From: Campylobacteraceae bacterium
GTDB lineage: Bacteria; Campylobacterota; Campylobacteria; Campylobacterales; Sulfurovaceae
DNA: 11,609 nt
NCBI GenBank assembly: GCA_027031505.1
Contig: JALVQH010000209.1
Span: 1 to 11,609, forward strand
Direction: 5' to 3'
Of the stretch, positions 1-6,107 are shown one piece after another. The position numbers and the translations under genes were made by a program. The notes beneath the pieces were generated by a model. That model was not told where the DNA came from. It ran no database searches and saw only the letters and a program-made list of their open reading frames with translations. The stretch's first letter is position 1, and each line of letters starts with the position of its first letter.

Positions 1-20
1 GCCCTATTTTGAGGTGTGGA

Positions 21-173
21 ATGAAAAAGCGTAGTTTTGCCCGAGCAAAAAATTACCGTTTCAAGACACGATCCCTGCAACGCCATATAAAATATCTCAA
101 ACGACTCAGAGCTAAACACGCCCGAAAAAATACAGATGAATGGCGAAAAACTGGGGCTTGGGATATAATATAA
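21..173 (+). CDS. Small highly basic protein, 50 aa, unknown function
   Basis: I do not recognise this ORF. It reads ATG to TAA and gives 50 residues very rich in Lys and Arg (MKKRSFARAKNYRF at the start), ending in an aromatic, less charged tail (WRKTGAWDII). No membrane segment, signal peptide or Cys pair is visible. Such a composition fits a nucleic-acid or ribosome-associated microprotein, but that is inference only. A GAGG at 11-14 lies 6 bases before the ATG and could be its ribosome site. The frame is open to the left window edge, so it could also be the C-terminus of a longer protein. A competing reading in frame 2 (PYFEVWNEKA, stop at 32-34) could be the end of an upstream gene overlapping this one by 14 bases. 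It lies 89 bp upstream of radA on the same strand. Confidence 0.4.
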   Translation: MKKRSFARAKNYRFKTRSLQRHIKYLKRLRAKHARKNTDEWRKTGAWDII

Positions 174-204
174 ACGTAAAAAACATGACAATTTGAAACA
201 TTTT

Positions 205-240
205 CCCCCTCCAAACCCCAAAATACCCTATAATACCCCC
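205..240 (-). other. Four-run G-tract (potential G-quadruplex) over the radA promoter
   Basis: The plus strand carries C-runs at 205-209, 216-219, 226-228 and 236-240, so the minus strand carries four G-runs of 5, 4, 3 and 5. The loops are 6, 6 and 7 bases, which meets the common G3+/N1-7 quadruplex rule. The runs begin about every 10-11 bases. The radA -10 box lies in the last loop. Folding and any function are inference. Confidence 0.5.
229..234 (+). promoter_or_regulatory. Likely -10 box of the radA promoter
   Basis: A perfect TATAAT lies 28 bp before the radA start codon, giving an expected transcript start near 241 and a 5' leader of about 20 bases. No -35 hexamer stands at the right spacing, as is usual for Campylobacterota sigma-70 promoters. 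A TTGAAA at 193-198 is too far away (30 bp). Confidence 0.6.
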
Positions 241-262
241 AAACCAAAACAGGACAATCATC

Positions 263-1618
263 ATGGCCAGGAAAAAAACCCTCTTTGAATGTCAGGCGTG
301 TGGGTTTCAGACGCCTCGGTGGATGGGGAAGTGCCCTTCGTGTGGGGAGTGGGAGAGCATCGTGGAACTCAGTACCGAGCAGATCGAATTTCTCAAGAAA
401 ACCTCCGGCACCGCCAAAGCGACACTGAGTGGCAAAGCCAAGCCCATCACCGAGGTAGGAGAGGACAACATCACCCGCTCCACCTCCGGGAGCCGGGAGC
501 TCGATCTGGTGCTCGGCGGCGGGATCGTGCCGGGATCGCTGACGCTCATCGGCGGAAGCCCCGGAATCGGTAAATCCACACTGCTGCTCAAGATCGCGGG
601 CAACCTCGCCCGCAGCGGCACGCGCGTCCTCTACGTCTCAGGCGAAGAGTCGGCCGGGCAGATCAAGCTGCGTGCCAACCGGCTGGAGGCCAACCACGAC
701 CACCTCTATCTTCTGTCCGAAATCAACCTCCAGGCCGTCCTCAACGAAATCGCCGCCGAGACGTACGGCTTCATCGTGATTGATTCGATCCAGACCCTCT
801 ACTCGGATGAGACCCCCTCGGCTCCGGGAAGCGTGACGCAGGTGCGCACCATTACGTTTGAGCTCATGCGGATCGCCAAGAGCCTCCAGATCCCCATCTT
901 CATCATCGGCCACATCACCAAGGATGGCTCCATCGCCGGCCCCCGGGTGCTGGAGCACATGGTCGATACCGTGCTGTATTTCGAAGGGGATACCAACTCG
1001 GAGCTGCGCCTCCTGCGGGGGTTCAAAAACCGCTTCGGCTCCACCAACGAAGTGGGGATCTTCGAGATGAACGCCTCGGGGCTGCACGATGCGCAGAGCA
1101 TGGCCGGGCGGTTTTTTGACAAAGAGAAGCTTCAGGCCGGATCGGCGCTGACGGTCATCATGGAGGGGAGCCGTCCCATCATCATCGAAGTCCAGGCGCT
1201 TGTCGCCGAAGCCCACGCTCACCCCAAACGGAGCTCCACCGGATACGACAACAACCGCCTCGGAATGCTGCTGGCACTGCTGGAGAAAAAGCTCGACCTG
1301 CCGCTGGGCACCTACGATGTGTACGTCAACATCAGCGGCGGGATCAAGATCACCGAACCCTCCGCCGATCTGGCCATCATCGCCGCGATACTGAGCAGCT
1401 ACCGCGACCGGCCGTTGAGTGCGCAGACACTTTTCCTCGGTGAAGTGAGCCTCACCGGAGAAGTGCGCGAAGTCAGCGCCCTCTCCCAGCGCCTGCGCGA
1501 AATCCATGCCCAGGGCTTTGCCAAAGCCATCGTCCCCGAAAAACCCATCGAGGAGACCCCCATCAAATGCTATGTTGCCGATGAAGTCGCCAAGATTGTG
1601 GAGTGGATTTTTGTTTAA
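263..1618 (+). CDS. radA: DNA repair protein RadA (Sms)
   Basis: RadA is a RecA-related cytoplasmic ATPase that drives branch migration and processes recombination intermediates alongside RecA. The 451 residues match the usual length of about 450-460. The N-terminus has the C4 zinc finger (C10, C13, C24, C27). The RecA-like ATPase core has a Walker A motif GGSPGIGKST at about 97-106 and a Walker B strand FIVIDS ending in D174-S175. The RadA signature KNRFG is at 255-259. The last ~160 residues form the Lon-protease-like domain (ALVAEAHAHPKR, then VNISGGIKITEPSADLAI), which lacks protease function in this family. AGGA at 251-254 lies 8 bases before the ATG and supports this start. The gene appears monocistronic: it has its own -10 box and is followed by a 150-bp gap with an inverted-repeat element. 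It is GC-rich and shows no sign of damage. Confidence 0.97.
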   Translation: MARKKTLFECQACGFQTPRWMGKCPSCGEWESIVELSTEQIEFLKKTSGTAKATLSGKAKPITEVGEDNITRSTSGSRELDLVLGGGIVPGSLTLIGGSPGIGKSTLLLKIAGNLARSGTRVLYVSGEESAGQIKLRANRLEANHDHLYLLSEINLQAVLNEIAAETYGFIVIDSIQTLYSDETPSAPGSVTQVRTITFELMRIAKSLQIPIFIIGHITKDGSIAGPRVLEHMVDTVLYFEGDTNSELRLLRGFKNRFGSTNEVGIFEMNASGLHDAQSMAGRFFDKEKLQAGSALTVIMEGSRPIIIEVQALVAEAHAHPKRSSTGYDNNRLGMLLALLEKKLDLPLGTYDVYVNISGGIKITEPSADLAIIAAILSSYRDRPLSAQTLFLGEVSLTGEVREVSALSQRLREIHAQGFAKAIVPEKPIEETPIKCYVADEVAKIVEWIFV

Positions 1619-1646
1619 CGAAACCCTGTTGAATGCTTGTAACAGA

Positions 1647-1729
1647 GGTTTCACTCGATGGCGACAAAGGAGCACCCAACCCCGAAGGGGCGCTTGCGTT
1701 TGCGACTGCCAGAGCTATCGAGTGAAACC
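1647..1729. repeat. 83-bp inverted-repeat element in the radA-acpS gap
   Basis: The arms GGTTTCACTCGAT (1647-1659) and ATCGAGTGAAACC (1717-1729) are perfect 13-base inverted repeats. They can extend inward to 16 pairs (to 1662/1714) with one G-T wobble. The inner 51 bases hold a small CCCC-GAA-GGGG hairpin (1680-1690), and CAAA (1665-1668) could pair with TTTG (1699-1702). It encodes no protein of its own. A REP- or MITE-like mobile repeat, a structured RNA or an unusual terminator for radA are all possible. I do not recognise the family. No T-run follows directly, which speaks against an ordinary intrinsic terminator. Confidence 0.65.
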
Positions 1730-1755
1730 GGCGGATTTTAGAAGACTCAATTAGG

Positions 1756-1761
1756 TATAAT
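1756..1761 (+). promoter_or_regulatory. Likely -10 box of acpS, giving a leaderless or near-leaderless mRNA
   Basis: TATAAT is followed by only seven bases before the acpS ATG at 1769, so the expected transcript start falls at or within a base or two of the start codon. No Shine-Dalgarno sequence lies at a usable distance; TTAGG at 1751-1755 is too far and overlaps the -10. No clear -35 is visible. Confidence 0.55.
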
Positions 1762-1768
1762 ACACACC

Positions 1769-2143
1769 ATGAACATCGGCACCGACATCATCCAGATATC
1801 CCGCATCGAAACCGCCCTTGCCCGCCACGGTGAGCGCTTCATGGCGCGTTTTCTCACCCCCGAAGAGATCGCAGCCCTCCCCCAGCGCCCGCAGTCCCTC
1901 GCCGGATACTGGGCGGCCAAAGAGGCGGTCGCCAAAGCACTTGGGTGCGGGATCGGACAGGAGGTGGGCTTTCACGATATTTGCCTGGCCAAAGACACCC
2001 GTGGAGCCCCCTCGTTTACCCTCAGCGATACTGCCCTGGAGCGGTTTCCGATCAAAAAAAGCTCCCTCTCCATCAGCCATGACGGGGGATTTGCGGTTGC
2101 GGTTGCGGCTCTCAGTATGGAAAGTGAACTCGCTCACGAGTAA
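1769..2143 (+). CDS. acpS: Holo-[acyl-carrier-protein] synthase AcpS
   Basis: AcpS moves the 4'-phosphopantetheine arm from coenzyme A to a serine of acyl carrier protein, making it competent for fatty-acid synthesis in the cytoplasm. The 124 residues are the normal size for the family, which works as a trimer. The N-terminal GTDII motif supplies the magnesium ligand D6. The WAAKEAVAKALG helix supplies K51 and E52. The SISHDGGFAVAVA strand near residues 101-113 is the third family hallmark. The start is fixed by the MNIGTDII alignment; no ribosome site precedes it and the -10 box is only 7 bp away. It is on the same strand as radA but separated by the inverted-repeat element, so independent transcription is likely. 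Confidence 0.96.
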   Translation: MNIGTDIIQISRIETALARHGERFMARFLTPEEIAALPQRPQSLAGYWAAKEAVAKALGCGIGQEVGFHDICLAKDTRGAPSFTLSDTALERFPIKKSSLSISHDGGFAVAVAALSMESELAHE

Positions 2144-2144
2144 A

Positions 2145-2170
2145 ACAAATGGGGCATTTTACCCGTTTGT
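2145..2170 (+). terminator. Hairpin after acpS, weak terminator candidate
   Basis: ACAAATGGG (2145-2153) pairs with CCCGTTTGT (2162-2170) with one T-G wobble, giving a 9-bp stem around an 8-base loop directly after the acpS stop. No U-tract follows (CAAGTAAAAT), so if it stops transcription it is not a classic intrinsic terminator. Confidence 0.35.
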
Positions 2171-2171
2171 C

Positions 2172-2199
2172 AAGTAAAATGAAGTAAAATACATACAAT
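2172..2199 (+). promoter_or_regulatory. Probable promoter region of the lipoprotein gene, with a tandem 9-mer
   Basis: AAGTAAAAT occurs twice in tandem (2172-2180 and 2182-2190), followed by TACAAT at 2194-2199. TAAAAT at 2185-2190 or TACAAT could serve as -10 for the gene starting at 2233. The core GTAAAAT also occurs inverted in the upstream hairpin loop (2156-2162). No -35 fits the normal spacing. Assignment is tentative. Confidence 0.35.
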
Positions 2200-2232
2200 C
2201 TCACTCAATTTCGCAATCAAAAGGATAGTATT

Positions 2233-2655
2233 GTGTCGCGCCTTTTTATTCTCAGTTTTTTTACCCTCATTCTTCTTTCCGGTTGTGCCAGTATCCGACG
2301 CATAGAGGTACCCGAATCCCAGGGAGACTGGGTGTATGGAACAGGAATTTCTCAGCCGGAACGCATGTACACACGACACAAGGAAGGCAAATACATCATC
2401 AAACCCGAACCTTACAGTATAGCCTCAAGGAAGAAGGATCCTGAATTGCTTGGCCCTCAGCGCACCATCTCTTCTGCTTCAAAATCGGAAAGTTCTTCAG
2501 CAAAGACCACAGCCGGAACACCTGCCCGGGGTATGACCCGTGAAGCATGCATCTCAATGATCGGTGAGGCCAAATTCAACAGCTATGTCAAAAAATACGG
2601 TGGCGAAAAAGGGGCGTTGCGCCGCTGCCTGATCCTCAAGCGTATCCGGGGATAG
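2233..2655 (+). CDS. Hypothetical lipoprotein, 140 aa
   Basis: I do not recognise the family. A short hydrophobic signal (MSRLFILSFFTLILL) ends in a lipobox LSGC with C18, so the product should be lipidated and anchored in the envelope, facing the periplasm. The start is GTG at 2233, supported by AAGGAT at 2221-2226 with 6-base spacing; the nearby TTG at 2231 is out of frame. The middle part (about 60-100) is polar and Ser/Thr/Lys-rich, probably a flexible linker. The last 40 residues (from MTREACISMIGEAKF) look like a compact basic helical module with Tyr, Gly and two Cys (C106, C132) that could pair. It has its own AT-rich upstream region and meets the convergent methyltransferase gene with only 3 bp between the stops. 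Confidence 0.75.
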   Translation: MSRLFILSFFTLILLSGCASIRRIEVPESQGDWVYGTGISQPERMYTRHKEGKYIIKPEPYSIASRKKDPELLGPQRTISSASKSESSSAKTTAGTPARGMTREACISMIGEAKFNSYVKKYGGEKGALRRCLILKRIRG

Positions 2656-2658
2656 CTG

Positions 2659-3645
2659 TCATTTTCTGAAGTGAACCATTTTGAAACGCTCCCCCATGAT
2701 GTCGGGAGCGATGAGGGTTTTAATCTTGTCAGCTTCTCGCTGATAGTTTGCCTGTGTCGTCTGCCGGGCAAACTGCTCCAACAGATCGATGATCCCAAAA
2801 TCAATCAATGCCCGCGCCTGTGTTCTGAATGTCACCAGCTCCATCCCCGCCGCTTCAAACGCATCGATCACATGGGCAAAGTTGACATCGTAGGTGATAT
2901 CCGAACGCCCGAAATGGTCTGAGAGGACAACCGACTCATCAAAAAACGGCAGCACCGCATGTTCCGTATAGAGCCGGATCGAAAAATCGTTGCGGGCATA
3001 CCGGTCGCCGTAGTCAAAGGTAACAAACTCGCTGTGTTTCGCTGCCGCAGACAGACGCCGGGCGAACGCTTCGTACCCCAGGGCGATCTCCCCTCTGGTC
3101 ATACCATACCGGCGGGCAAAAGCCTGCTGCGAAGCGTCGGCATCCTGCCAGACAATCGCCTCATTGGCCACGGTCGCCACTTTGCCCTCGATGTAAAGTT
3201 CGCAGGGGAACGCATCGAAGATCTCATTGGCGACAAAAAAAGCATACTCCAGATCCAAATCCTCAAGACTCTCCACCTGCTCGAGTGCAACCGCATCCCC
3301 GAAACGCTCGGCAAAATAGGTGCGTTGTGCCTGCCGTACGGCTGCCTGCCGCTCTGCGATCATGAACTGCATACTCCCAAGCAGCGCTGCATCGCAGGTA
3401 TAGAGCCACTGGATCATATCGGCTATCAAATACCCCTGATGGGCGCCAATCTCTACCAGCACCGTCTCCCGGGGCAAACGCCCCTCCCGGATCTGCCCGC
3501 AGAGGTAGTGGGCAACGGCCGCCCCGAAAAAAGAGCTCGTACTCACCGCCGTATAAAAATCCCCCTCTTTTCCAATCGGCCGAAACATGCGATAATACCC
3601 CTGTTCACCGTAGAGCCACGCCTCCATGTATTCCGAGAAAATCAC
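2659..3645 (-). CDS. MidA/NDUFAF7-like SAM-dependent methyltransferase (COG1565)
   Basis: This resembles the MidA/NDUFAF7 family, whose mitochondrial member methylates an arginine of a complex I subunit; the bacterial substrate is not known. At 328 residues it is somewhat shorter than the usual 350-400. Family marks are GDFYTAVSTSSFFG (28-41, compare GDF-T-APE-S--FG) and VANEIFDAFPCE (138-149, compare NE-FDA-P). The SAM-binding loop reads VEIGAHQGYL (64-73), with His where the family's glycine-rich motif normally has the middle Gly; I believe this is typical of the Campylobacterota branch. No signal peptide, so cytoplasmic. The start is GTG overlapping the stop of the upstream tolC-like gene (GTGA, 4 bases), with AAGGTGG at 3656-3650 as ribosome site. 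It is the last gene of the argD operon. Confidence 0.85.
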   Translation of the reverse strand: MIFSEYMEAWLYGEQGYYRMFRPIGKEGDFYTAVSTSSFFGAAVAHYLCGQIREGRLPRETVLVEIGAHQGYLIADMIQWLYTCDAALLGSMQFMIAERQAAVRQAQRTYFAERFGDAVALEQVESLEDLDLEYAFFVANEIFDAFPCELYIEGKVATVANEAIVWQDADASQQAFARRYGMTRGEIALGYEAFARRLSAAAKHSEFVTFDYGDRYARNDFSIRLYTEHAVLPFFDESVVLSDHFGRSDITYDVNFAHVIDAFEAAGMELVTFRTQARALIDFGIIDLLEQFARQTTQANYQREADKIKTLIAPDIMGERFKMVHFRK

Positions 3646-4823
3646 CGAGCCACCTTGGCGTAGAGTTTGAGCAGCTGCAGCTGTTTCTCAAGATAGTAGA
3701 TCCGTTTATCGAGCTTTTTCATTGCCAGAGAGTTGCGCATGGTTTGCAGATCAGCAGACGTTTTCTGTCCGGCTTTCACCAGATCACGGGTGCTCTTGAC
3801 CAGACGGCGATAGAGAGCCTCATCCCGTTTGGCCAGTGCATATTTGCGATCGAGAATTTTCAGACTGGCACGTACGAGGGCATATTCGGCCAGGATGACT
3901 TTGCGCTGATCACGGACTTTGGCCTGAGCGAGGAGATAGCCCAGACGGCTGGCCTCGATGTCGGCCGGTGCATTGATGCTCAGAGGCATGCTGATACGGA
4001 AACCGTAGTTCTTGAACCCCTTCATTTTTCCGGGTGTGTATTCGTCGGTGTAGCGATAGTGAGCGTAAGCCGTCACCGTCGGGAGATACTTAGTCCATAT
4101 CATTTTGGCGCCATAGCGTTTCTCCTCTGCGTGGAGTTTTTCGGCAGCAAGTTTCAGGTTTTTTTTGCGGTAACGGTCAAGGGAGATCAGATGGAGTTTG
4201 GGCAGACGAATTTTGTCCGGGTTTTTATCACTCAAAAACGCAAAATTCGCCCGCAACTGCCGCAGTGCCAATTCCAGATCCAGTTTGGAGACGGTGTCGC
4301 GGTTGTGAGCCAGAATGGTCTGATCCAGTACCGAACTCTCCACGAGTCCGGCCTTGTACATCTCCTCCTGTCGTTTGATGGCGATCGTTCCGTTTTTGAC
4401 CAGCAGTTTCAGTTTTTGCAACTGAAGTTTGGTTTTGCGGTAGGCAAAGAGGATCTCGGCCGCCTGGGCGATCAGCTGCCGTTTTTGCAGGGCGATCTCT
4501 TTGGCGTTGGCACCGCGGAGAGCCTGGGCGTATTTGATCCCGAAGTAGATCCCGCCGCTTTTGAAGATCGGCTGATCGATCCCGATGCTGAAGGCATCAC
4601 TGGCGTGCATCTTTCCGTCAGCCTGCGGTTTCCAGTCTTTCTGGTAGCTGAGCGTGACCGGGGAGATCCAGCTGTTTTGCAGTTTGCCCGCCTGCACATC
4701 GCTCTGCTGTCTCTGAAAATCAAACATCAGATTTTTCTCGTCGCTGAGATAGTTCTGCAGATTGCTCTGACCCCATACAGGGGAGAGAGCCATTAGACTA
4801 AAGAGTATGGAGAGCTTTTTCAA
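3642..4823 (-). CDS. TolC-family outer-membrane efflux protein
   Basis: The product should form a trimeric outer-membrane channel with a long periplasmic coiled-coil tunnel, the exit duct of a tripartite efflux or type I secretion system. With the start used here it has 393 residues, short for TolC-like proteins (usually 420-500). It opens with a signal peptide (MKKLSILFSLMALSPVWG). Two repeats of long amphipathic helices flanking beta-hairpins are visible, with family phrases such as SIGIDQPIFKSGGIYFGIKYA and AGLVESSVLDQTI. I prefer the TTG at 4823: GGAAGGA at 4840-4834 lies 10 bases upstream and a proper signal peptide starts there. The longer frame from GTG at 4853 adds ten polar residues and lacks a ribosome site. 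It overlaps the end of argD by 26 bases and the next gene by 4. No transporter gene is adjacent. Confidence 0.88.
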   Translation of the reverse strand: MKKLSILFSLMALSPVWGQSNLQNYLSDEKNLMFDFQRQQSDVQAGKLQNSWISPVTLSYQKDWKPQADGKMHASDAFSIGIDQPIFKSGGIYFGIKYAQALRGANAKEIALQKRQLIAQAAEILFAYRKTKLQLQKLKLLVKNGTIAIKRQEEMYKAGLVESSVLDQTILAHNRDTVSKLDLELALRQLRANFAFLSDKNPDKIRLPKLHLISLDRYRKKNLKLAAEKLHAEEKRYGAKMIWTKYLPTVTAYAHYRYTDEYTPGKMKGFKNYGFRISMPLSINAPADIEASRLGYLLAQAKVRDQRKVILAEYALVRASLKILDRKYALAKRDEALYRRLVKSTRDLVKAGQKTSADLQTMRNSLAMKKLDKRIYYLEKQLQLLKLYAKVAR

Positions 4824-5982
4824 AACGGTCAAATCCTTCCGTGATCTCGTCACTGCTGATGGTCAAACCGGGGAGAAAACGTACGGTGTTTCGCCCTGCT
4901 TTGAGGACGATCACTCCTGCAGCAAACGCCGCATCGATGATCGCCGACTGGGTTTCGGGATCGCGGGCACGCAGTCCCCGCATCAGTCCCAATCCCACCA
5001 AATCCTCAAACCGATCGCCATGACGACGCAGCACATCGGAGAGTTTCTCATCAAACAGCAGCTGTGTCTGCGCCAGTTCTCCGGCATCGTCCATCCGTTC
5101 CAGCACATCCAGTACGGTCAGGCCTGCCCGGGTACTGAGGTAGTTGCCCCCGAAAGTGCTGCCGTGGTCACCGGGACTGAAAATATCTTTCAGCCGCGTC
5201 ATGGCCGCACCAATGGGCACACCGCCCCCGAGACCCTTGGCCAAAGTAACAATGTCCGGTTCGATTTCGTACAGCTGCGAAGCAAGAAATTTTCCGGTAC
5301 GGTATACTCCTGTCTGCACCTCATCGATGATGAGCAGAATCCCCTGCTCCCTGAGATGGTGTGCCAGATCCTGTACGGCGGCTTTGTCGAGAGGCTGCAC
5401 GCCCCCTTCACCCTGTACAAGCTCCAGCATCACGGCTGCTGTTTCATCATCCAGTGCTCCGTAGACAGCCTCGATCGTCGGCTCATAGCTGAATCCGTCT
5501 GGATACGGAGCGAAAAACGGCGTATGGAATTTTCCCTGCCCTGTAGCCTTGACCGTGGTGATCGTCCGACCATGAAATGAATGTTTGAGAGTGATCACTT
5601 TGAAGCGCTTTTTTTCGAAATGGGTCTCACCGTATTTGCGGGCGATTTTGATAGCCGCTTCGTTGGCTTCGGCACCGGAATTGCCGAAAAACACCCGCAT
5701 ATCGTACCCGCTCAGCTCCACAAGACGTCCGGCCAGCCTCGCCTGCGGTTCGATCACCTGCAGATTGGAGATATGGAGGATTTTGTGTGCCTGGTCACAG
5801 AGGGCGTCGGTCAGTTCCGGGTGGCTGTGCCCGATCGAGTTGACTCCAATCCCGCTGCCAAAATCGATAAAATCACGCCCGTCGTCGGTGTAGAGCGTTG
5901 ATCCCTCCCCCCGGACAAAAGCGGTATAATTGCGTGCGTATGTCGACAAAACATAGTTACGATCCATTCTCTCAAGTGTCAT
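4798..5982 (-). CDS. argD: Acetylornithine aminotransferase
   Basis: This is a class III PLP-dependent aminotransferase that makes N-acetylornithine from the semialdehyde in arginine biosynthesis and can often also act on succinyl-diaminopimelate. The 394 residues are normal. Visible marks are the phosphate-binding NSGAEA (101-106), HSFHGRT (134-140), DEVQTG with D220 and Q223 contacting the pyridine ring, the Schiff-base lysine K249 in LAKGLGGG, and the STFGGN loop (275-280). Other class III enzymes such as ornithine or GABA aminotransferases are possible, but length and motifs fit ArgD best. GAAGGT at 5996-5991 lies 8 bases before the ATG; a second in-frame ATG at codon 6 is less well placed. 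It is the first gene of the overlapping argD/tolC-like/midA-like operon and divergent from the chloride transporter gene. Confidence 0.93.
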   Translation of the reverse strand: MTLERMDRNYVLSTYARNYTAFVRGEGSTLYTDDGRDFIDFGSGIGVNSIGHSHPELTDALCDQAHKILHISNLQVIEPQARLAGRLVELSGYDMRVFFGNSGAEANEAAIKIARKYGETHFEKKRFKVITLKHSFHGRTITTVKATGQGKFHTPFFAPYPDGFSYEPTIEAVYGALDDETAAVMLELVQGEGGVQPLDKAAVQDLAHHLREQGILLIIDEVQTGVYRTGKFLASQLYEIEPDIVTLAKGLGGGVPIGAAMTRLKDIFSPGDHGSTFGGNYLSTRAGLTVLDVLERMDDAGELAQTQLLFDEKLSDVLRRHGDRFEDLVGLGLMRGLRARDPETQSAIIDAAFAAGVIVLKAGRNTVRFLPGLTISSDEITEGFDRFEKALHTL

Positions 5983-6012
5983 CGGAAGATACCTTCATAA
6001 AAAGTGGGGATA

Positions 6013-6018
6013 ATTATA
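6013..6018 (-). promoter_or_regulatory. Likely -10 box of the argD operon
   Basis: TATAAT on the minus strand, 31 bp upstream of the argD start, predicts a transcript start near 6005 and a leader of about 20-25 bases containing the ribosome site. It overlaps a perfect 8-base palindrome ATAATTAT (6010-6017). I cannot identify a full arginine-repressor box. Confidence 0.6.
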
Positions 6019-6060
6019 CCATTTTTCTTCCTTTTTATATAGTTGTTACATTCATAGTGC

Positions 6061-6066
6061 TATACT
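6061..6066 (+). promoter_or_regulatory. Possible -10 box of the ClC gene
   Basis: TATACT lies 42 bp before the ATG at 6108, predicting a transcript start near 6073 and a leader of about 35 bases. If real, it rules out the longer reading frames that start at 5898 or 5940. A -35 is not evident. Confidence 0.4.
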
Positions 6067-6107
6067 TATCGTCACACCAAAAGTATCCCAGGCCGAAAGC
6101 ATCAAAA

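Noticed and set aside
164..169. Second TATAAT upstream of radA
   Set aside because: A good hexamer, but it lies in the last codons of the small ORF, about 100 bp from radA, and a better placed TATAAT is at 229-234. It could be an additional promoter, but nothing else supports it.
53..247. 64-residue minus-strand open frame upstream of radA
   Set aside because: It covers the radA promoter and the small basic ORF, has no ribosome site, and its mix of Phe, Tyr, Trp and Val is typical of translated AT-rich non-coding DNA.
638..1675. 345-residue open frame antisense to radA
   Set aside because: It lies wholly over radA and its UTR; the composition (many His, Asp, Gly, Gln) is what the reverse frame of a GC-rich gene gives. 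No motif or ribosome site supports it.
1647..1729. CRISPR repeat or attachment site reading of the inverted-repeat element
   Set aside because: There is only one unit, no spacer array, no cas gene and no integrase nearby, and the adjoining genes are intact.
3744..4796. 350-residue plus-strand open frame opposite the tolC-like gene
   Set aside because: The minus-strand product has a signal peptide and TolC-type repeats; the plus-strand one looks like a reverse-frame artefact.
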